Assembly: GCA_012295225.1 (NCBI GenBank)
Contig: WMKK01000008.1
Coordinates: 310,001 to 374,000 of the forward strand
Reading direction: 5' to 3'
DNA from: Ostreococcus mediterraneus
Lineage: Eukaryota > Chlorophyta > Mamiellophyceae > Mamiellales > Bathycoccaceae
DNA: 64,000 bases
Both the position numbers and the translations under genes were made by a program. Below, in pieces: positions 18,666 through 29,231 of the stretch. The stretch's first letter is position 1; the number at the start of each line of letters is the position of its first letter. The notes under the pieces are model-generated. The model searched no databases. It saw only the letters and a list, made by a program, of their open reading frames with translations, and was not told the origin of the DNA.

Positions 18666-19349
18666 ATGGCGACCACGACGATCGTGGAGACGACGCAAGC
18701 ACAACCAGTGGCCACCAGACCAAAATCGTCCGCGCACGTCAATGTCGATACGATTCAACCCGCCGAACGCGACGTGTTGAGCTTGACGCACAGCCAAGAA
18801 TCCTTGAGCAAGCTCTGCGACGCGCTCACGCCGTTCGTGCCGCTCATGCGGCGTACGCGCGCTGGGTTTCGCGGCGATAGCGTCGCGAGTGCGATTAGCG
18901 TGCGCGTTGCGCTCGTGGGGGCGATTTATTACCCAGCCTTGATTGTCCCAGGGGTGTTGACGACGATCGCGTACGTCATGAAAGTGGAACGCGCGAAGCT
19001 TGAACGCGCGACGGCGCGCTCTCGCGGTGAAGACGCGAGCGGCGTTGTCCCGGATGAAAAGTTAAGTATCACGTCAAGGGACGTGACTTTGACTGCGGAG
19101 GCGTTGGCAAAGGCATTTGAGCGTTTTGCATCCATTGCCGAGTGGCGCAGTCGGGTGGTGAGCACGGCGACGGTATATTTCGCGCTCACGATGGCGGTAT
19201 TGAGCTTACTCGTACCCGCGCAGTCGATGATGATGTGGTTAGCGTTATATGTCACTCGTCCCGCGTCTATGCGAGTGATCCCGGATCCGTTTACGGCGGC
19301 GTGGACGCGCTTGCCAAACCACTCTCGCGCCGCGACAAACATTCAATAA
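18666..19349 (+). CDS. Membrane protein resembling the C-terminal region of plant MCTPs (no C2 domains)
   Basis: A 227-residue protein with one hydrophobic block near residues 80-100 (VRVALVGAIYYPALIVPGVLTT) and a hairpin at 165-200 (VYFALTMAVLSLLVPAQSMMMWLALYVTR). The order of a FERFASIAEWRS amphipathic stretch, a hydrophobic hairpin, a charged-proline turn and a final LPNHSRA peptide resembles the 'phosphoribosyltransferase C-terminal' (PRT_C) region of land-plant MCTPs, which tether the ER to the plasma membrane at plasmodesmata and adopt a reticulon-like topology. Here it stands alone: the N-terminal 75 residues contain no C2 domain. The resemblance is from motif memory and is the main uncertainty; a reticulon-type protein is the alternative. 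Confidence 0.55.
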   Translation: MATTTIVETTQAQPVATRPKSSAHVNVDTIQPAERDVLSLTHSQESLSKLCDALTPFVPLMRRTRAGFRGDSVASAISVRVALVGAIYYPALIVPGVLTTIAYVMKVERAKLERATARSRGEDASGVVPDEKLSITSRDVTLTAEALAKAFERFASIAEWRSRVVSTATVYFALTMAVLSLLVPAQSMMMWLALYVTRPASMRVIPDPFTAAWTRLPNHSRAATNIQ

Positions 19350-19428
19350 GAGCCTGTGCTGCACGACGGCATGTGTAGCTAAAGTAGTGTGTGTATTCAT
19401 ATGTATCGCTATAGTGTTTAGTTGCTGC

Positions 19429-22400
19429 TCAAGCTGTTGGTTTCTTGAGCTTGAACGTCAGCTTTTTGACTTTTTTGGGTGGCTCTTCGCCGGCGGGAGC
19501 TTCAACCGCCGCCGGCACTTCCGCCTTTACAGCGCTATCAGTTTCCACGAACGACTTGACAGATTCGCGCTCTCGTTTCATACCGATCGTAGCTGGCGTA
19601 TCCGGCGCATCATCGCCTGGGGTTATCATCGTGCCAGTGTGTTCCGAGTACGTTTGCGTGTCTTCCACGTGTTCAGCCATGGCGTTCACGTACGCGGCTT
19701 CAGCGTCACGACGGCGCTGCTCAGCCGCGTGAAGATCCTCAGCTTCCCGTGCAGAACGCTTGGCGAGCTCGCGTTCACGTTTGCGTGCGCGCTTGGCTTC
19801 TTTTTCAGCGCGTTTGGCTTCTTCTTCGGCCGTACGTGGGGCACTTTGATGAACAGCGACTCCGACGGCGACTTGGTCTCCGGCGCGCTTAATCGCTATC
19901 GCAATCGCCTCTCTGACCTCATCTAAACTCAAGTCGTTCGACGCAAGAAATGAAATGATGCTGAACGCCGCACTCGCAACTTCAGCACCGCCATACAGCA
20001 CGAAATCACGCAATTCCTTTAAAACTTTCGGCGTCACAGTCTGCAATGACGGCGATCCACGAAACGTCTGCAAGTAATCGTACGCGCTCCAAAGTAACGC
20101 GCTTTGCGTCGCTGTCGGGCGATCTTTCGCGCATTCGAGCATGAAGTCAAGCGAATCTATCACATTCTTGGACTTTGCGTACTCCAAATACATCTTAGTG
20201 TCGGCCGCCGCGAGAAATGCGGATTGCTTTTCTAGAACAAAGCCGAGTTCCGCGCCCTTGGCGGCGATGGATCGAAGCTCCTTGGACTCAATCGACGACG
20301 ATAGAAGGCCGAGGGCGCGAATCGCCGCACACGTCACGCACATATCATCACTCGGAAAACGTTCATCGCGTTGTACGTACAAGTACAGAAGCTCGACGAT
20401 GGTGCTCAACGTCGCCGCGTTGGGCGGCAACGAACGCGCTAACGCGTCAATAATCGTTGTCACAAAGCCGTCATCCGACTGCGGATTTCCCTCGTTGTCG
20501 TTGTACGTCAAACGTTCGATGAGAATCTCCAACGCATCCGGGTGCGAGCGTTTGGTTTCTGAATCGACGACTAGACCAAGAGCCGTAATCACCGCTTCAT
20601 CGACAATTGTCTTTGCCAAATCTCTAAAGTCGTTTTGTTTTGGCTTGCCCGTATCCGCATCGCATTGATTGGCGCGATAATGCCGAACGAGCGCGTTGAG
20701 CCCACCCCATTGGGTCTTGGCGCTCGCGCTTTTCCCAAGTGCGATAGCCGCCTCGGCGCGCACGCGGCAAAACGTGTTTTCAGAATTCAAGCACTTATCC
20801 AACACGAGAACCGCGCTCATGGATCCATTCTCTACGCGCCGACCAAGGAATTCCACCGCCACTGTTTGCGCCACGACATCTTTTTCACGCTCGAGCATCT
20901 GCGCCATCATGGACTCTAAACCTATTTGCTTGACGGGTTGTTCTATGTTACCCATCCACTCGAATTCCGGATCGACGCGAACGTAGTGCACCGGACAATC
21001 CATGGCAGCGATGAGCTCTGGATCGCCGCCAGATTCAATAATCGTCTTTGGACGACGGTCTTTTGGTCGCGGCTGTAATGGAATCTCCATCAATTGCCAG
21101 GCGGTCGTCCCGAGAGAGACGACGTGATCGTTGGCATCTATGCGGCCCTCTTCACGCATGCGGACCGTGACTGATGTACGGTGATTACGCGCGACTGCGA
21201 GCGCTGCTCTATCCGCGGCCGCCGCGGCGTTGCTCCCCTCAAGCTTGACCGCGAACTCCATGACATTTTTTCGTCTCTTGACCACGTATCCTACGGCAAG
21301 CTTCGGTGTGCCTGCGCCATACACCCAACGCTCTAAGAAAGAATTCACCTCACCTTTGCCTAAGTTGACTGTGGCGCGGCAGTGGTCAAACATTTGAAGC
21401 GTGTGAATCCAGCGCGCGTTGCTCGCCAACACCTCCGCCGATGGACCAGCGCGGGAGCTCTGGTCTTTCTTGTTTCTACGCACGTGCAATCCCGCGAAGT
21501 ACTTGAGCACTTTCTGCATGACGTCAGGCCCGAGGCGTTTTTCGAGCATATAAATCACCGTCGACGCTTTGCATTGCAAGCCGTGTTCGACGTTGGACGG
21601 AAGCGCGTGCGTCGACCCCCCGGCGGCAATATCAGGGCCAGCATACTGACCACCGCGCCAAATTCGAGCCGCGCGACTCGCCAGAGGTGGCAGTGTCGTT
21701 CCATCGTCAAGAAGCGCCGCCGTGCGCATGTCTCGCATACGCCTGAATGAAAGCTCGTTCAACCCGGTGAGCGCCTGCACGTACGCTCCCGTCAAATACT
21801 TGGCCAATCCTTCAACAACCCAGCAATCCGTAGTGTCTGCCGGGACCACGATACCTCCGAACCATTGGCTAGCAATCGCACTCGCGATGCGCAATCGTGC
21901 GTCGAGTAAACCAGAGTTGAACGACTTGTCGACGAGCCACTTTGTAGAGAGCAAATTTACGCAGCATCCTTGTTCGTCGCGTGACGTCACGTATGAGTCA
22001 GGTAAGAAGACAATATTCAGACAAGACACTGGATACGGATGTCCAAGATATTCTTCAAACACCGTTATGGCTTTCCCAACCCCCGCACCTGCGATCTCCA
22101 AACGCTCTTTGAACTCATCCCCGGCTGGCGCGAAGAGCGTCACGCCCTTCACTGGACTCGAATGCGCGCGAAATTTCCCAAGAAACATTCGCATCTCATG
22201 TGCAAACGATGGATACATGCACGAGAAGTAATGACGAAGTCTAAATCCATCGTCGTCAACATCGTCTGCGTCGCACTTTTCTAATCTGTCCCAATGCGCG
22301 GACGTAATCACTTGTAAGTGCCGCGGCGCGCTCACCGAAAACTCAAAAAGCGTCAACACATCCCCGCGCTCAACGCAAGGAAACCAGTTCGACGCCCGCT

Positions 22401-23166
22401 TCGTCGGCCCGGGGCACATAAAGTATTTACCATCAGCCACAATCCCTTTACTTTCATCTTCCGTGCAGTACGTAATCTCAATCACGATTTCTTGCTTTCC
22501 CTCGTCGGTTTCCGCGCACTCGATCTTCGAACCATCCGCCGGTTGAATGATCACCTCTCTAGACACCTCATCTCCAGCAACGTTACTCGACGCATCGAGG
22601 TACTCGCGACACTGTTTTCCTAGCGTAAGCGCATCACTCGGTGCAGTCTTGGACGAAATCGACGGCGCATTCGCCTTGGACGTCGTCGCGACGCATTCCA
22701 CGCCTACGCGCGCGTCGCCAAACAACGCGCGTCAGTCAAGCGCCACGGTTCACGCCCAAAACACACGCGAGACGAGCGCATTATTCGCACGCGTGCGCGC
22801 CCACGAACGCTCGATCGCGCACGCGATCTACGCAATCGCACACACGCACCGTTTATCGTCGCGCGTTCGATCGTCAATCCCTCCGCGTGCACGCGCGCGC
22901 CAGCGAACGCGCGCGCACCGCCCGTGTGCGCATCCTCCACCCCACATCGCATGACAGACGTGCCACGAATAGTCTTTGTCGTCCAACGCACGTCGAGCGC
23001 GAGCGTCTGCTTGGTGACCCTGCGTATACGGCGACGATTACAGCGCGCGCGAGTGTCAGTAGACTGTTCGACGAATCACAATCGCGCGCGACGCTCGTCG
23101 TTCGCGAGGGCGATGGCGCGTGAAGCGCACCTGGGCGTGAGAACACCATGGGCGTCGACATCGCAT
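19429..23166 (-). CDS. TAF2: TAF2, TFIID subunit (three exons)
   Basis: Proposed CDS on the minus strand: exon 1 23166-23131, exon 2 23006-22850, exon 3 22703-19429, giving 1155 residues. Exon 3 encodes most of the protein, an M1-aminopeptidase-like fold without the zinc motif (LGHPYPVSCLNIVFLP, ASAIASQWFGGIVVP, where the catalytic HExxH is replaced), HEAT-like repeats and a Lys/Glu-rich basic tail ending KKVKKLTFKLKKPTA. This is TAF2, the TFIID subunit that contacts initiator DNA. The exon 3 ORF alone begins mid-domain. Upstream frames supply SHAQTLALDVRW and LTIERATING, which align with the N-terminal beta-domain of TAF2 proteins, and both joins use GT-AG with CTGAC branch motifs and keep the frame. 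Exon 1 (12 codons) is the least certain part. Confidence 0.85.
22704..22849 (-). other. TAF2 intron 2
   Basis: 146-nt phase-1 intron: donor AACG|GTGCGT, branch-like CTTGACTGAC near 22735, acceptor GCGTAG. It joins ERATIN to GVECV in frame. Confidence 0.75.
23007..23130 (-). other. TAF2 intron 1
   Basis: 124-nt intron inferred from homology: donor CAG|GTGCGC, branch-like CTGAC near 23055, acceptor AAGCAG. An upstream AG at 23014 would shift the frame, so the later AG was chosen. Confidence 0.6.
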
Positions 23167-23416
23167 GCCGCGCGCGACGTCGATGGTACGGACATGACGT
23201 CGCGCGTCGCGCGTTGCGCTCTGCCGATGCGCAGCCTCGGCTGCCGCGCCTCGGCATTCTTTGACGCGCGACGCCACGCGAGGCGTCGTACGCCGCGAGG
23301 CGACGACGGAGTTGGAGCGTTTTGCTTAGATTTTAGGCAGTGCGCGCGCGCGTGGCCGTGTCGTCGACGCGCCGCCGTGGTTTTTGTGCTGACGATTGAG
23401 ATTTCGTTACAGCGCC

Positions 23417-26400
23417 ATGCTCTTCGACGGGTCGACGACGCGCAAACGGCAGATATCCCTCGGTGGACGCAAAGCCGCGGATGCGAATCAGAGTAGTTCG
23501 GAGATTATCGCCCGTGCGCGCGAGGAGCGCGCACAGAGACAGTATGCGAGGGATTTGAAGGCTGCGGCGGAGCGCGCGCAGAGCTTTGCGAGACGCGGCT
23601 CCGAGGTAAAGCGGGCGAAAGAGGGCACGCGCCACGCCTGGATCTCGCGCTACGGTGATGAGGGCGTGCATGGAAATGTGCGTGACTGGCGCTACGTCGC
23701 AGAGTTTGTGTTCTTTGCGGATAGTGCCCGAGATTGGTTGGCGTGCGCGCGGGTGTGTGAGAAACTGTTGGAAGGCGGCGTCGAGACCGCGAGCGCTCTC
23801 ATCGCGCGCATCGCCGTTGATGGCACGAACGATGCGCTGAGCGCTAGACGTGCGATTTTACGATTGTCGAAACTCGCTCGGCTCATCTTGGCGTCGATGC
23901 GATCGGCGAGAAGGGTGCGCGAAGACGCGGGCGGGGAGACGACTGGGCGCCGTCGTGGAGCGTTGACGAGCGCAAGCTCTCGCGCGGTTCATGTGATGTC
24001 GGCAGCCATTCTGGCGCTCACCATAGACGATGCGAGGATGTGTTTAGGTCAAGTTATTGCAGAGGCGTTATGTGAGGGGGATAGTGTAGCGAATTTGCGG
24101 GGGATATTGATGGATTTTGACGACGACGAAGACGCTGAGAATTCATCCTTACGAGCGACGATGCGAGTTCTGTGCGAGCGCATGTCAAAATGTGGCAACT
24201 CTCAAGCGCTGGGATGGATGTTAGCCACGCGTCCGCAAGTCTGGAAAATATTTGGTGACGAACGCACGTATCAATCGACGCGCGAGCTTTGGTCATTTGT
24301 GCTCACTGAAGTAGCGACGCGTTCAGATTTGAGAGGCGATAAAAACGTAAAAGGACTTCATGCCGTCGATTTTGCGCTGGATAATATTCTGTATCCGATG
24401 AAGCACTATATTGAATCCTCGTCAATTCAAGTTGGACGGGCGTTCGTGATTGCGGTGACAAAGCTTCTGACTTCGGAGTATCTCAGCGCGTACTTATTCA
24501 CTGCGAACGCCGCTTCCTTATATGACGATGATGATGGCGACGAGGCGGACGCGATAGAAGTTGACGACGATGACTATGAGGGACTAAAGTCGAGTATGAG
24601 TAGGCTCTGGGCTGTTCGAAGAGAGGGTCGCCGTGCGAAGCCTGTGCCGGCGGATGTGAACATGAAGATGGTGAGCGAATCGCCCACATTTGCGCACTTG
24701 CGCGAATTCTTTTCGGCAAACATGTGCTTTTCGCGTTTGGTGGATAATGTTTTACCGGTAAATGACGTCAGTGCTTGCATTGAAAGTTCACCGATATTTT
24801 GCGAGTTTGTTGTGGCGTGCGATACGGTTCTCAAAGGTATGGAGCGCGACACACTTTTACGCACGCTCGCGTTTGGTACGAATTGTTTAAATCGACTTTG
24901 GACTGGACTCACTCGAACTTGCGATGTCTCCGACCGTTCCTATCGTCGAAACATTTGTGTGTTCGCAAAAATATACCACTTGTACACGATGATTAGCGAT
25001 GATGAGGAATTTTATCGTCTCAAGAATCCTCTTAACATGCAAGAGACTGGACAATTAGTCGCCATGCTTCGCGATGTGCTTTGGCAATTGCTTTGGACCG
25101 AGCGAGGACCTGACGGTACTTGCTACCAAAATCTGAGTGCCGCTGATGAGTACGCGGATGCTGAAACGTGGTATGCGTGTTCCGCTACTCTTGCACACTT
25201 GCACGATCGTAACGGTCGGCAGCAGTTTACAGATCCCATGGAGTTTCACGTGCTGCGCGACAACATCGACATCATGTCACTCCTTCAAGAAGCGAAGGAA
25301 TCAAAGTCGCGGGCGTCCACACTTTTATCCGCCGCGCCGTGTCTCGTACCATTCGAAGTTCGTGTGCACACGTTCATGGATGCGCGCAAACGTGATCGAC
25401 AGACGAGCGGCGTGGGCTACGCAGGCATCCGCGTGCGCCGTGGAAATTTACTGGAAGACGGTATGAACGCTTTGTCCGCCAAGCTCACGGAATCGCTTGA
25501 AGGTATCATCCGAGTGCAATTTGTAAACGAACAGGGTCTGGACGAAGCCGGCGTCGACGGTGGTGGTTTATTCAAAGACTTCTTGAATGATTTGATAACC
25601 GAGGCGTTTGATCCCAAGTTTGGACTTTTTGTTGAAACTCCAGAGCGAACGCTGTACCCAAATCCAGCGTCTGAAATTCACGCAGGCGCAAAGCATTTGC
25701 AGTACTTTTACTTTCTAGGAGCTATTTTAGGCAAAGCTGCATATGAAGGAATACTACTCGATGTTCCTCTCGCCGGATTTTTTCTCGCCGCGCTGAAGGG
25801 AAGACACGTAGAATTCAACGATCTCACGACTTTGGATCCCGAACTGTACCGAAACTTGGTCTCGTTGAAACGGTATCCCGGCGACGTTCGAGACTTGTGC
25901 TTATATTTCACCGCGATCGATCGAAGCGGTATGGATGAACAAGAAGTAGAGCTCATTCCACATGGCTCGAGCATTGAGGTGACGAACGCCAACGTACCGC
26001 GATACATTCATTGCATGTCACAGTTTTTACTTCGTGCGCAAATTCACAGACAAATCGCGTGCTTTGTGAGTGGATTTGAAATCATGATGCGCAAGAGATG
26101 GCTCAATATGTTCACCCCGGCTGAGCTACGGCTGCTCATCAGTGGAAAACGCACGGGATCGATGGACATCGCCGACATGGCTGCGCACTGCGAATATTCT
26201 GGCGGGTACGCTCCCGATCATCCAGTCATACGTACGTTTTGGAACGTCATGCGTGAAATCACGCCTGACGAACAACGACAAGTTTTAAAATTCATTACAT
26301 CGTGCAGCAACACGCCGCTTCTTGGCTTCTCACACCTAGAGCCGAGACTTGTGATTCATAGAAGCGGCACCGCGGGATCAGAAGCTGCCGATAGCACGGC

Positions 26401-26533
26401 GGATTTAACGCGGTTGCCTACTGCGGCGACGTGTATGAACTTGCTCAAGCTGCCGCCGTATACGTCGAAGGATGCGCTGAAATCAAAACTACTGTACGCC
26501 GTGCAATCAAACTCAGGGTTTGATTTGAGTTGA
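23417..26533 (+). CDS. UPL6: HECT-domain E3 ubiquitin ligase (UPL6/UBE3C-like)
   Basis: A 1038-residue E3 ligase. The N-terminus MLFDGSTTRKRQISLGGR matches the opening of plant UPL6 and animal UBE3B/UBE3C, and a basic helical stretch like an IQ region follows (residues 28-55). The C-terminal 380 residues form the HECT domain: start near FEVRVHTFMDARKRDR, GLDEAGVDGGGLFKDF, HLQYFYFLGAILGKA, and the ubiquitin-accepting cysteine at residue 1006 in LPTAATCMNLLKLPPY. UPL6-type ligases act with the proteasome on misfolded proteins. The ORF extends 7 codons upstream with a non-ATG start; the ATG at 23417 fits family N-termini. It is divergent from TAF2 (250 bp) and convergent with the kelch gene. Confidence 0.92.
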   Translation: MLFDGSTTRKRQISLGGRKAADANQSSSEIIARAREERAQRQYARDLKAAAERAQSFARRGSEVKRAKEGTRHAWISRYGDEGVHGNVRDWRYVAEFVFFADSARDWLACARVCEKLLEGGVETASALIARIAVDGTNDALSARRAILRLSKLARLILASMRSARRVREDAGGETTGRRRGALTSASSRAVHVMSAAILALTIDDARMCLGQVIAEALCEGDSVANLRGILMDFDDDEDAENSSLRATMRVLCERMSKCGNSQALGWMLATRPQVWKIFGDERTYQSTRELWSFVLTEVATRSDLRGDKNVKGLHAVDFALDNILYPMKHYIESSSIQVGRAFVIAVTKLLTSEYLSAYLFTANAASLYDDDDGDEADAIEVDDDDYEGLKSSMSRLWAVRREGRRAKPVPADVNMKMVSESPTFAHLREFFSANMCFSRLVDNVLPVNDVSACIESSPIFCEFVVACDTVLKGMERDTLLRTLAFGTNCLNRLWTGLTRTCDVSDRSYRRNICVFAKIYHLYTMISDDEEFYRLKNPLNMQETGQLVAMLRDVLWQLLWTERGPDGTCYQNLSAADEYADAETWYACSATLAHLHDRNGRQQFTDPMEFHVLRDNIDIMSLLQEAKESKSRASTLLSAAPCLVPFEVRVHTFMDARKRDRQTSGVGYAGIRVRRGNLLEDGMNALSAKLTESLEGIIRVQFVNEQGLDEAGVDGGGLFKDFLNDLITEAFDPKFGLFVETPERTLYPNPASEIHAGAKHLQYFYFLGAILGKAAYEGILLDVPLAGFFLAALKGRHVEFNDLTTLDPELYRNLVSLKRYPGDVRDLCLYFTAIDRSGMDEQEVELIPHGSSIEVTNANVPRYIHCMSQFLLRAQIHRQIACFVSGFEIMMRKRWLNMFTPAELRLLISGKRTGSMDIADMAAHCEYSGGYAPDHPVIRTFWNVMREITPDEQRQVLKFITSCSNTPLLGFSHLEPRLVIHRSGTAGSEAADSTADLTRLPTAATCMNLLKLPPYTSKDALKSKLLYAVQSNSGFDLS

Positions 26534-26535
26534 TT

Positions 26536-26547
26536 TGTAAAATTACA
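26536..26547. terminator. Shared inverted TGTAA polyadenylation-like motif between convergent genes
   Basis: TGTAAAATTACA is a perfect palindrome-like pair giving TGTAA on both strands. It lies in the 17-bp gap between the stops of the HECT ligase and kelch genes, so each transcript could use its own copy. TGTAA is the main polyadenylation signal of many chlorophytes. Confidence 0.5.
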
Positions 26548-26550
26548 CAT

Positions 26551-28155
26551 TTATTCCGATTCCGAATCGTTTCCATCGTCCTCCTCGTCGTCGCTCGATT
26601 CCACGCCCTCGCTTGCCAGCTGTCGCACGCAGTGCTCGCTCAGCGGGTCGACGCACGTCCATTTTGGGCGATTCCCGAGATCGAGCTTCCACAAGTCATC
26701 CAACGCGATTTCGACGTCTCCTATTTCTATGACGCCTCCAAACATATACATGGTATTGCCTTTAATAGACAGCGCGGCGTTGATGCGACCGCGCGGTTTG
26801 GGGAGCGATTTCGGCGGCGCTTCGCCGCTACCGGGCGAATACAAGAGCTCGCTCACGACGCCGCCAACCTTGTACAGCTTGTACGCCTTGCGCACGGCGT
26901 AGCCGCGATAATGCGCTTGTATTTTAATCGCCGCTCGAACAACTTCGCTGCGAATATTGAAATTTTCATTCACGACTTCGCCGCGCGCGACGCGTTCGGC
27001 TTCTTCGAGGCTTCCGGCTTGGTGAGTCTTCGTCTTGTCGTCGCCGTACAACGTCACGGGGAACCACTTTTTGGCGTCCAAATTCAGATTGTACGCGTCG
27101 GTAAAAAACTCTGAAACTATGACATCGCCACGTTTGATTTCGTGATCGACGACGCCACCGAAAAGCACCATGCGCTTTTTCAGCGCGTGCAGTGCGCTCG
27201 AAGCCCCAGCGCGGGCACTGGGTGCTAATCCTTGCCTCTTCAACCGTTCCCACCGCCACGTCTTCAAGTCCAATTTCCACGCGTCGTCAAATGTCATTCC
27301 GCGCTCGCTAATATCTTCATCTTTCTCCCCGAGCTCGACGTTTTTACAATACCCACCATACAAAATAAACTCATCACCATGCACGGCTACGTGACACGCC
27401 GATCGCGGGCTCGGACCGAGCGCGCTCTCGCCCCCCGCGCATCGACACTTCCACTCGTGCGTCTCCAAATTAAACTCCCACACGTCGTTAAAGTATCGCA
27501 CCTCGGCGCCTCCTGTGTCGTAAAACCCACCAAACAAAATCGCACGCTTACCCCAGAGCGCCATGCGATGGCCACTTCGCGCACTCGGGCCGTTTTTCGT
27601 CGGCATTTGTTCCCATTCGTTACTCTCAGTGTCGAACCGCCACGCGTCGCGATGGTGCAAAAAGCGCTCTTGGTTTGGACTCGTAAACTCCCCACCGAAC
27701 ACGTACACGTACGACCGATACGCGAGCGCCTGGTGTCCCGACCGCGGATGAGGACCATTTGGTGTCATCACGCGCGTCCATTTGTTTCTGTCGATATCGT
27801 AGCGATACACGTCGCCACACACCGCGCACTTTTCGCCTTCGACGCGCTCGCCTCCGAACACCACGAGCTCATTGGGTTTTGCACTATTCGTCGCCGTCAT
27901 AGATGCGTGTCCGCGCGCCGAAGGCTTCTTACAATCATTGTCAACGATAACACCCGCTCGCTCGCGATGCTCGAGCGACAGTGCGGCGAGTATGGCGTCG
28001 ATGTCGTCGCCTTCTAAACCGCGCTCGAGCCGCCGCGCATTCTTTTCCAGCGTCTTCTCGCGCTTCTGTTCCGTCTTTTGCGAACCGGACGGCGCGGAGG
28101 ATGCCTTGCCAAGCTTTTTTGCCTGCTTTTTACGCTTGTCGCGGCCGCTGCCCAT
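26551..28155 (-). CDS. KLHDC4-like kelch-repeat protein
   Basis: A 534-residue kelch beta-propeller protein. The start at 28155 gives MGSGRDKRKKQAKKL, the basic opening seen in KLHDC4/Kel3 proteins; the ORF extends further upstream but into the Derlin promoter. Six kelch-type repeats follow (LVVFGGE, YVYVFGGE, RAILFGGF, FILYGGY, RMVLFGGV, MYMFGGV), with a GHASMT / PHPRSGHQ / PSARSGHR / PSPRSACH series of strand turns. Between repeats 5 and 6 there is an IQ-like helix (VVRAAIKIQAHYRGYAVRKAYKLYK, described here by its core IQxHYRGYAVRK), suggesting calmodulin binding. The C-terminus is acidic (about 20 Asp/Glu/Ser residues). Orthologues are conserved across eukaryotes with poorly defined function. 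Confidence 0.87.
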   Translation of the reverse strand: MGSGRDKRKKQAKKLGKASSAPSGSQKTEQKREKTLEKNARRLERGLEGDDIDAILAALSLEHRERAGVIVDNDCKKPSARGHASMTATNSAKPNELVVFGGERVEGEKCAVCGDVYRYDIDRNKWTRVMTPNGPHPRSGHQALAYRSYVYVFGGEFTSPNQERFLHHRDAWRFDTESNEWEQMPTKNGPSARSGHRMALWGKRAILFGGFYDTGGAEVRYFNDVWEFNLETHEWKCRCAGGESALGPSPRSACHVAVHGDEFILYGGYCKNVELGEKDEDISERGMTFDDAWKLDLKTWRWERLKRQGLAPSARAGASSALHALKKRMVLFGGVVDHEIKRGDVIVSEFFTDAYNLNLDAKKWFPVTLYGDDKTKTHQAGSLEEAERVARGEVVNENFNIRSEVVRAAIKIQAHYRGYAVRKAYKLYKVGGVVSELLYSPGSGEAPPKSLPKPRGRINAALSIKGNTMYMFGGVIEIGDVEIALDDLWKLDLGNRPKWTCVDPLSEHCVRQLASEGVESSDDEEDDGNDSESE

Positions 28156-28220
28156 GATTCGCGGTGCGCAGTCGCGGCGACGCGCGTGGCGCGCACTGGC
28201 GTCACACATCGCCGCGGAAC

Positions 28221-29159
28221 ATGCCGAACACGCTCGAGCAGTGGTACGCGGCGATACCGCCCGTGACGCGCGGATACTTGACAATCACGTTTGCCATGAC
28301 TGTTGGATGCGCGCTCGAGGTACGCGCGTGCGCGTGCGCGCGGCAGTTCGCGCGATGAGTTGCGGACGTTCAAGGATTCTGATGGTGATGAGCTCGCGCG
28401 CGCGTATCGACTCGACGCGACGTCACCCGGGACTAACTAACGCCTCGCATCGCATCGCATCACCGTGTGACACAGTTGATATCGCCGTTGAACGTTTACT
28501 TCAACTCTAAGCTCATATTTCACGAGTACGAGCTGTGGAGGTTGGTGACGAATTTCTTCTTTTTTGGCGCGCTCGGCGTGGACTTTGTGTTTCACATGTT
28601 CTTTCTCTCCCGCTACTGTCGCATGCTCGAAGAAGGTTCGTTTCAAGGACGAAGTGCGGACTTTTTCTACATGCTCGTGTTCGGCGCGGCTTTGTTGACA
28701 GTTTTTGCGCCGTTTGTGAATGTGCAATTTTTAGGAACGTCGTTGACGTTTATGATGGTGTACGTGTGGGGCCGAAGAAACGCGTCGACAAATATGTCGT
28801 TTCTCGGATTGTTTAGCTTTACCGCGCCGTATTTGCCCTGGGTGTTGCTTATATTTTCAACCATGATTGGTAGTCAGCCGACGACGGATGCGTTGGGGAT
28901 GATTGCGGGGCACGCGTATTACTTTTTGAAGGATGTGTACCCAGAGATGACGGGACGCGAGCCTTTGAAGACGCCTGGGGTTGTGCATGCGCTGTTTGGC
29001 ACCCGGCGTGTGGCCGCGGCGGTGAATACGACTGGAGTAGAAAATCGTGTGGTGAATCGCGTCGCCGCCGATGCTGCCGCTGCGGATGCGGGTCGGGAGA
29101 ATAACACCGCGGAACGCGAGCACAATGGCGCCGAGCGAGCTCACGAACACGCCGAATGA
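28221..29159 (+). CDS. Derlin (DER1-like ERAD protein), two exons
   Basis: Proposed CDS: exon 1 28221-28319 and exon 2 28476-29159, 260 residues. Exon 1 encodes MPNTLEQWYAAIPPVTRGYL and TVGCALE; exon 2 continues LISPLNVYFN, WRLVTNFFFFG, FHMFFLSRYCRMLEE, TFMMVYVWGRR, FLGLFSFTAPYLPWVL and GMIAGHAYYFLKDVYP. This is the full rhomboid-like Derlin sequence, including the WR motif and the GxxxG-type helix, but with no rhomboid protease Ser-His pair. Derlins form the retrotranslocation channel for misfolded proteins in the ER membrane with Hrd1 and Cdc48. The C-terminal 60 residues are Ala-rich and hydrophilic. The start codon is 65 bp from the divergent kelch gene's start. Confidence 0.92.
28320..28475 (+). 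other. Derlin intron
   Basis: 156-nt phase-0 intron: donor GAG|GTACGC, tandem CTAACTAAC branch motif at about 28433, acceptor GTGACACAG. It joins GCALE to LISPLNV as in other Derlins. Confidence 0.85.
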
Positions 29160-29231
29160 ACAACAAACGACAAAGATTTAGTCAAATGGGCGCATTGTAG
29201 TAGTATAGCAAAGAGATCTAATACGCAGTAT

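Noticed and set aside
22704-22725. TAF2 start at 22725
   Set aside because: It would begin inside the N-terminal beta-domain; the upstream exon restores that domain in frame.
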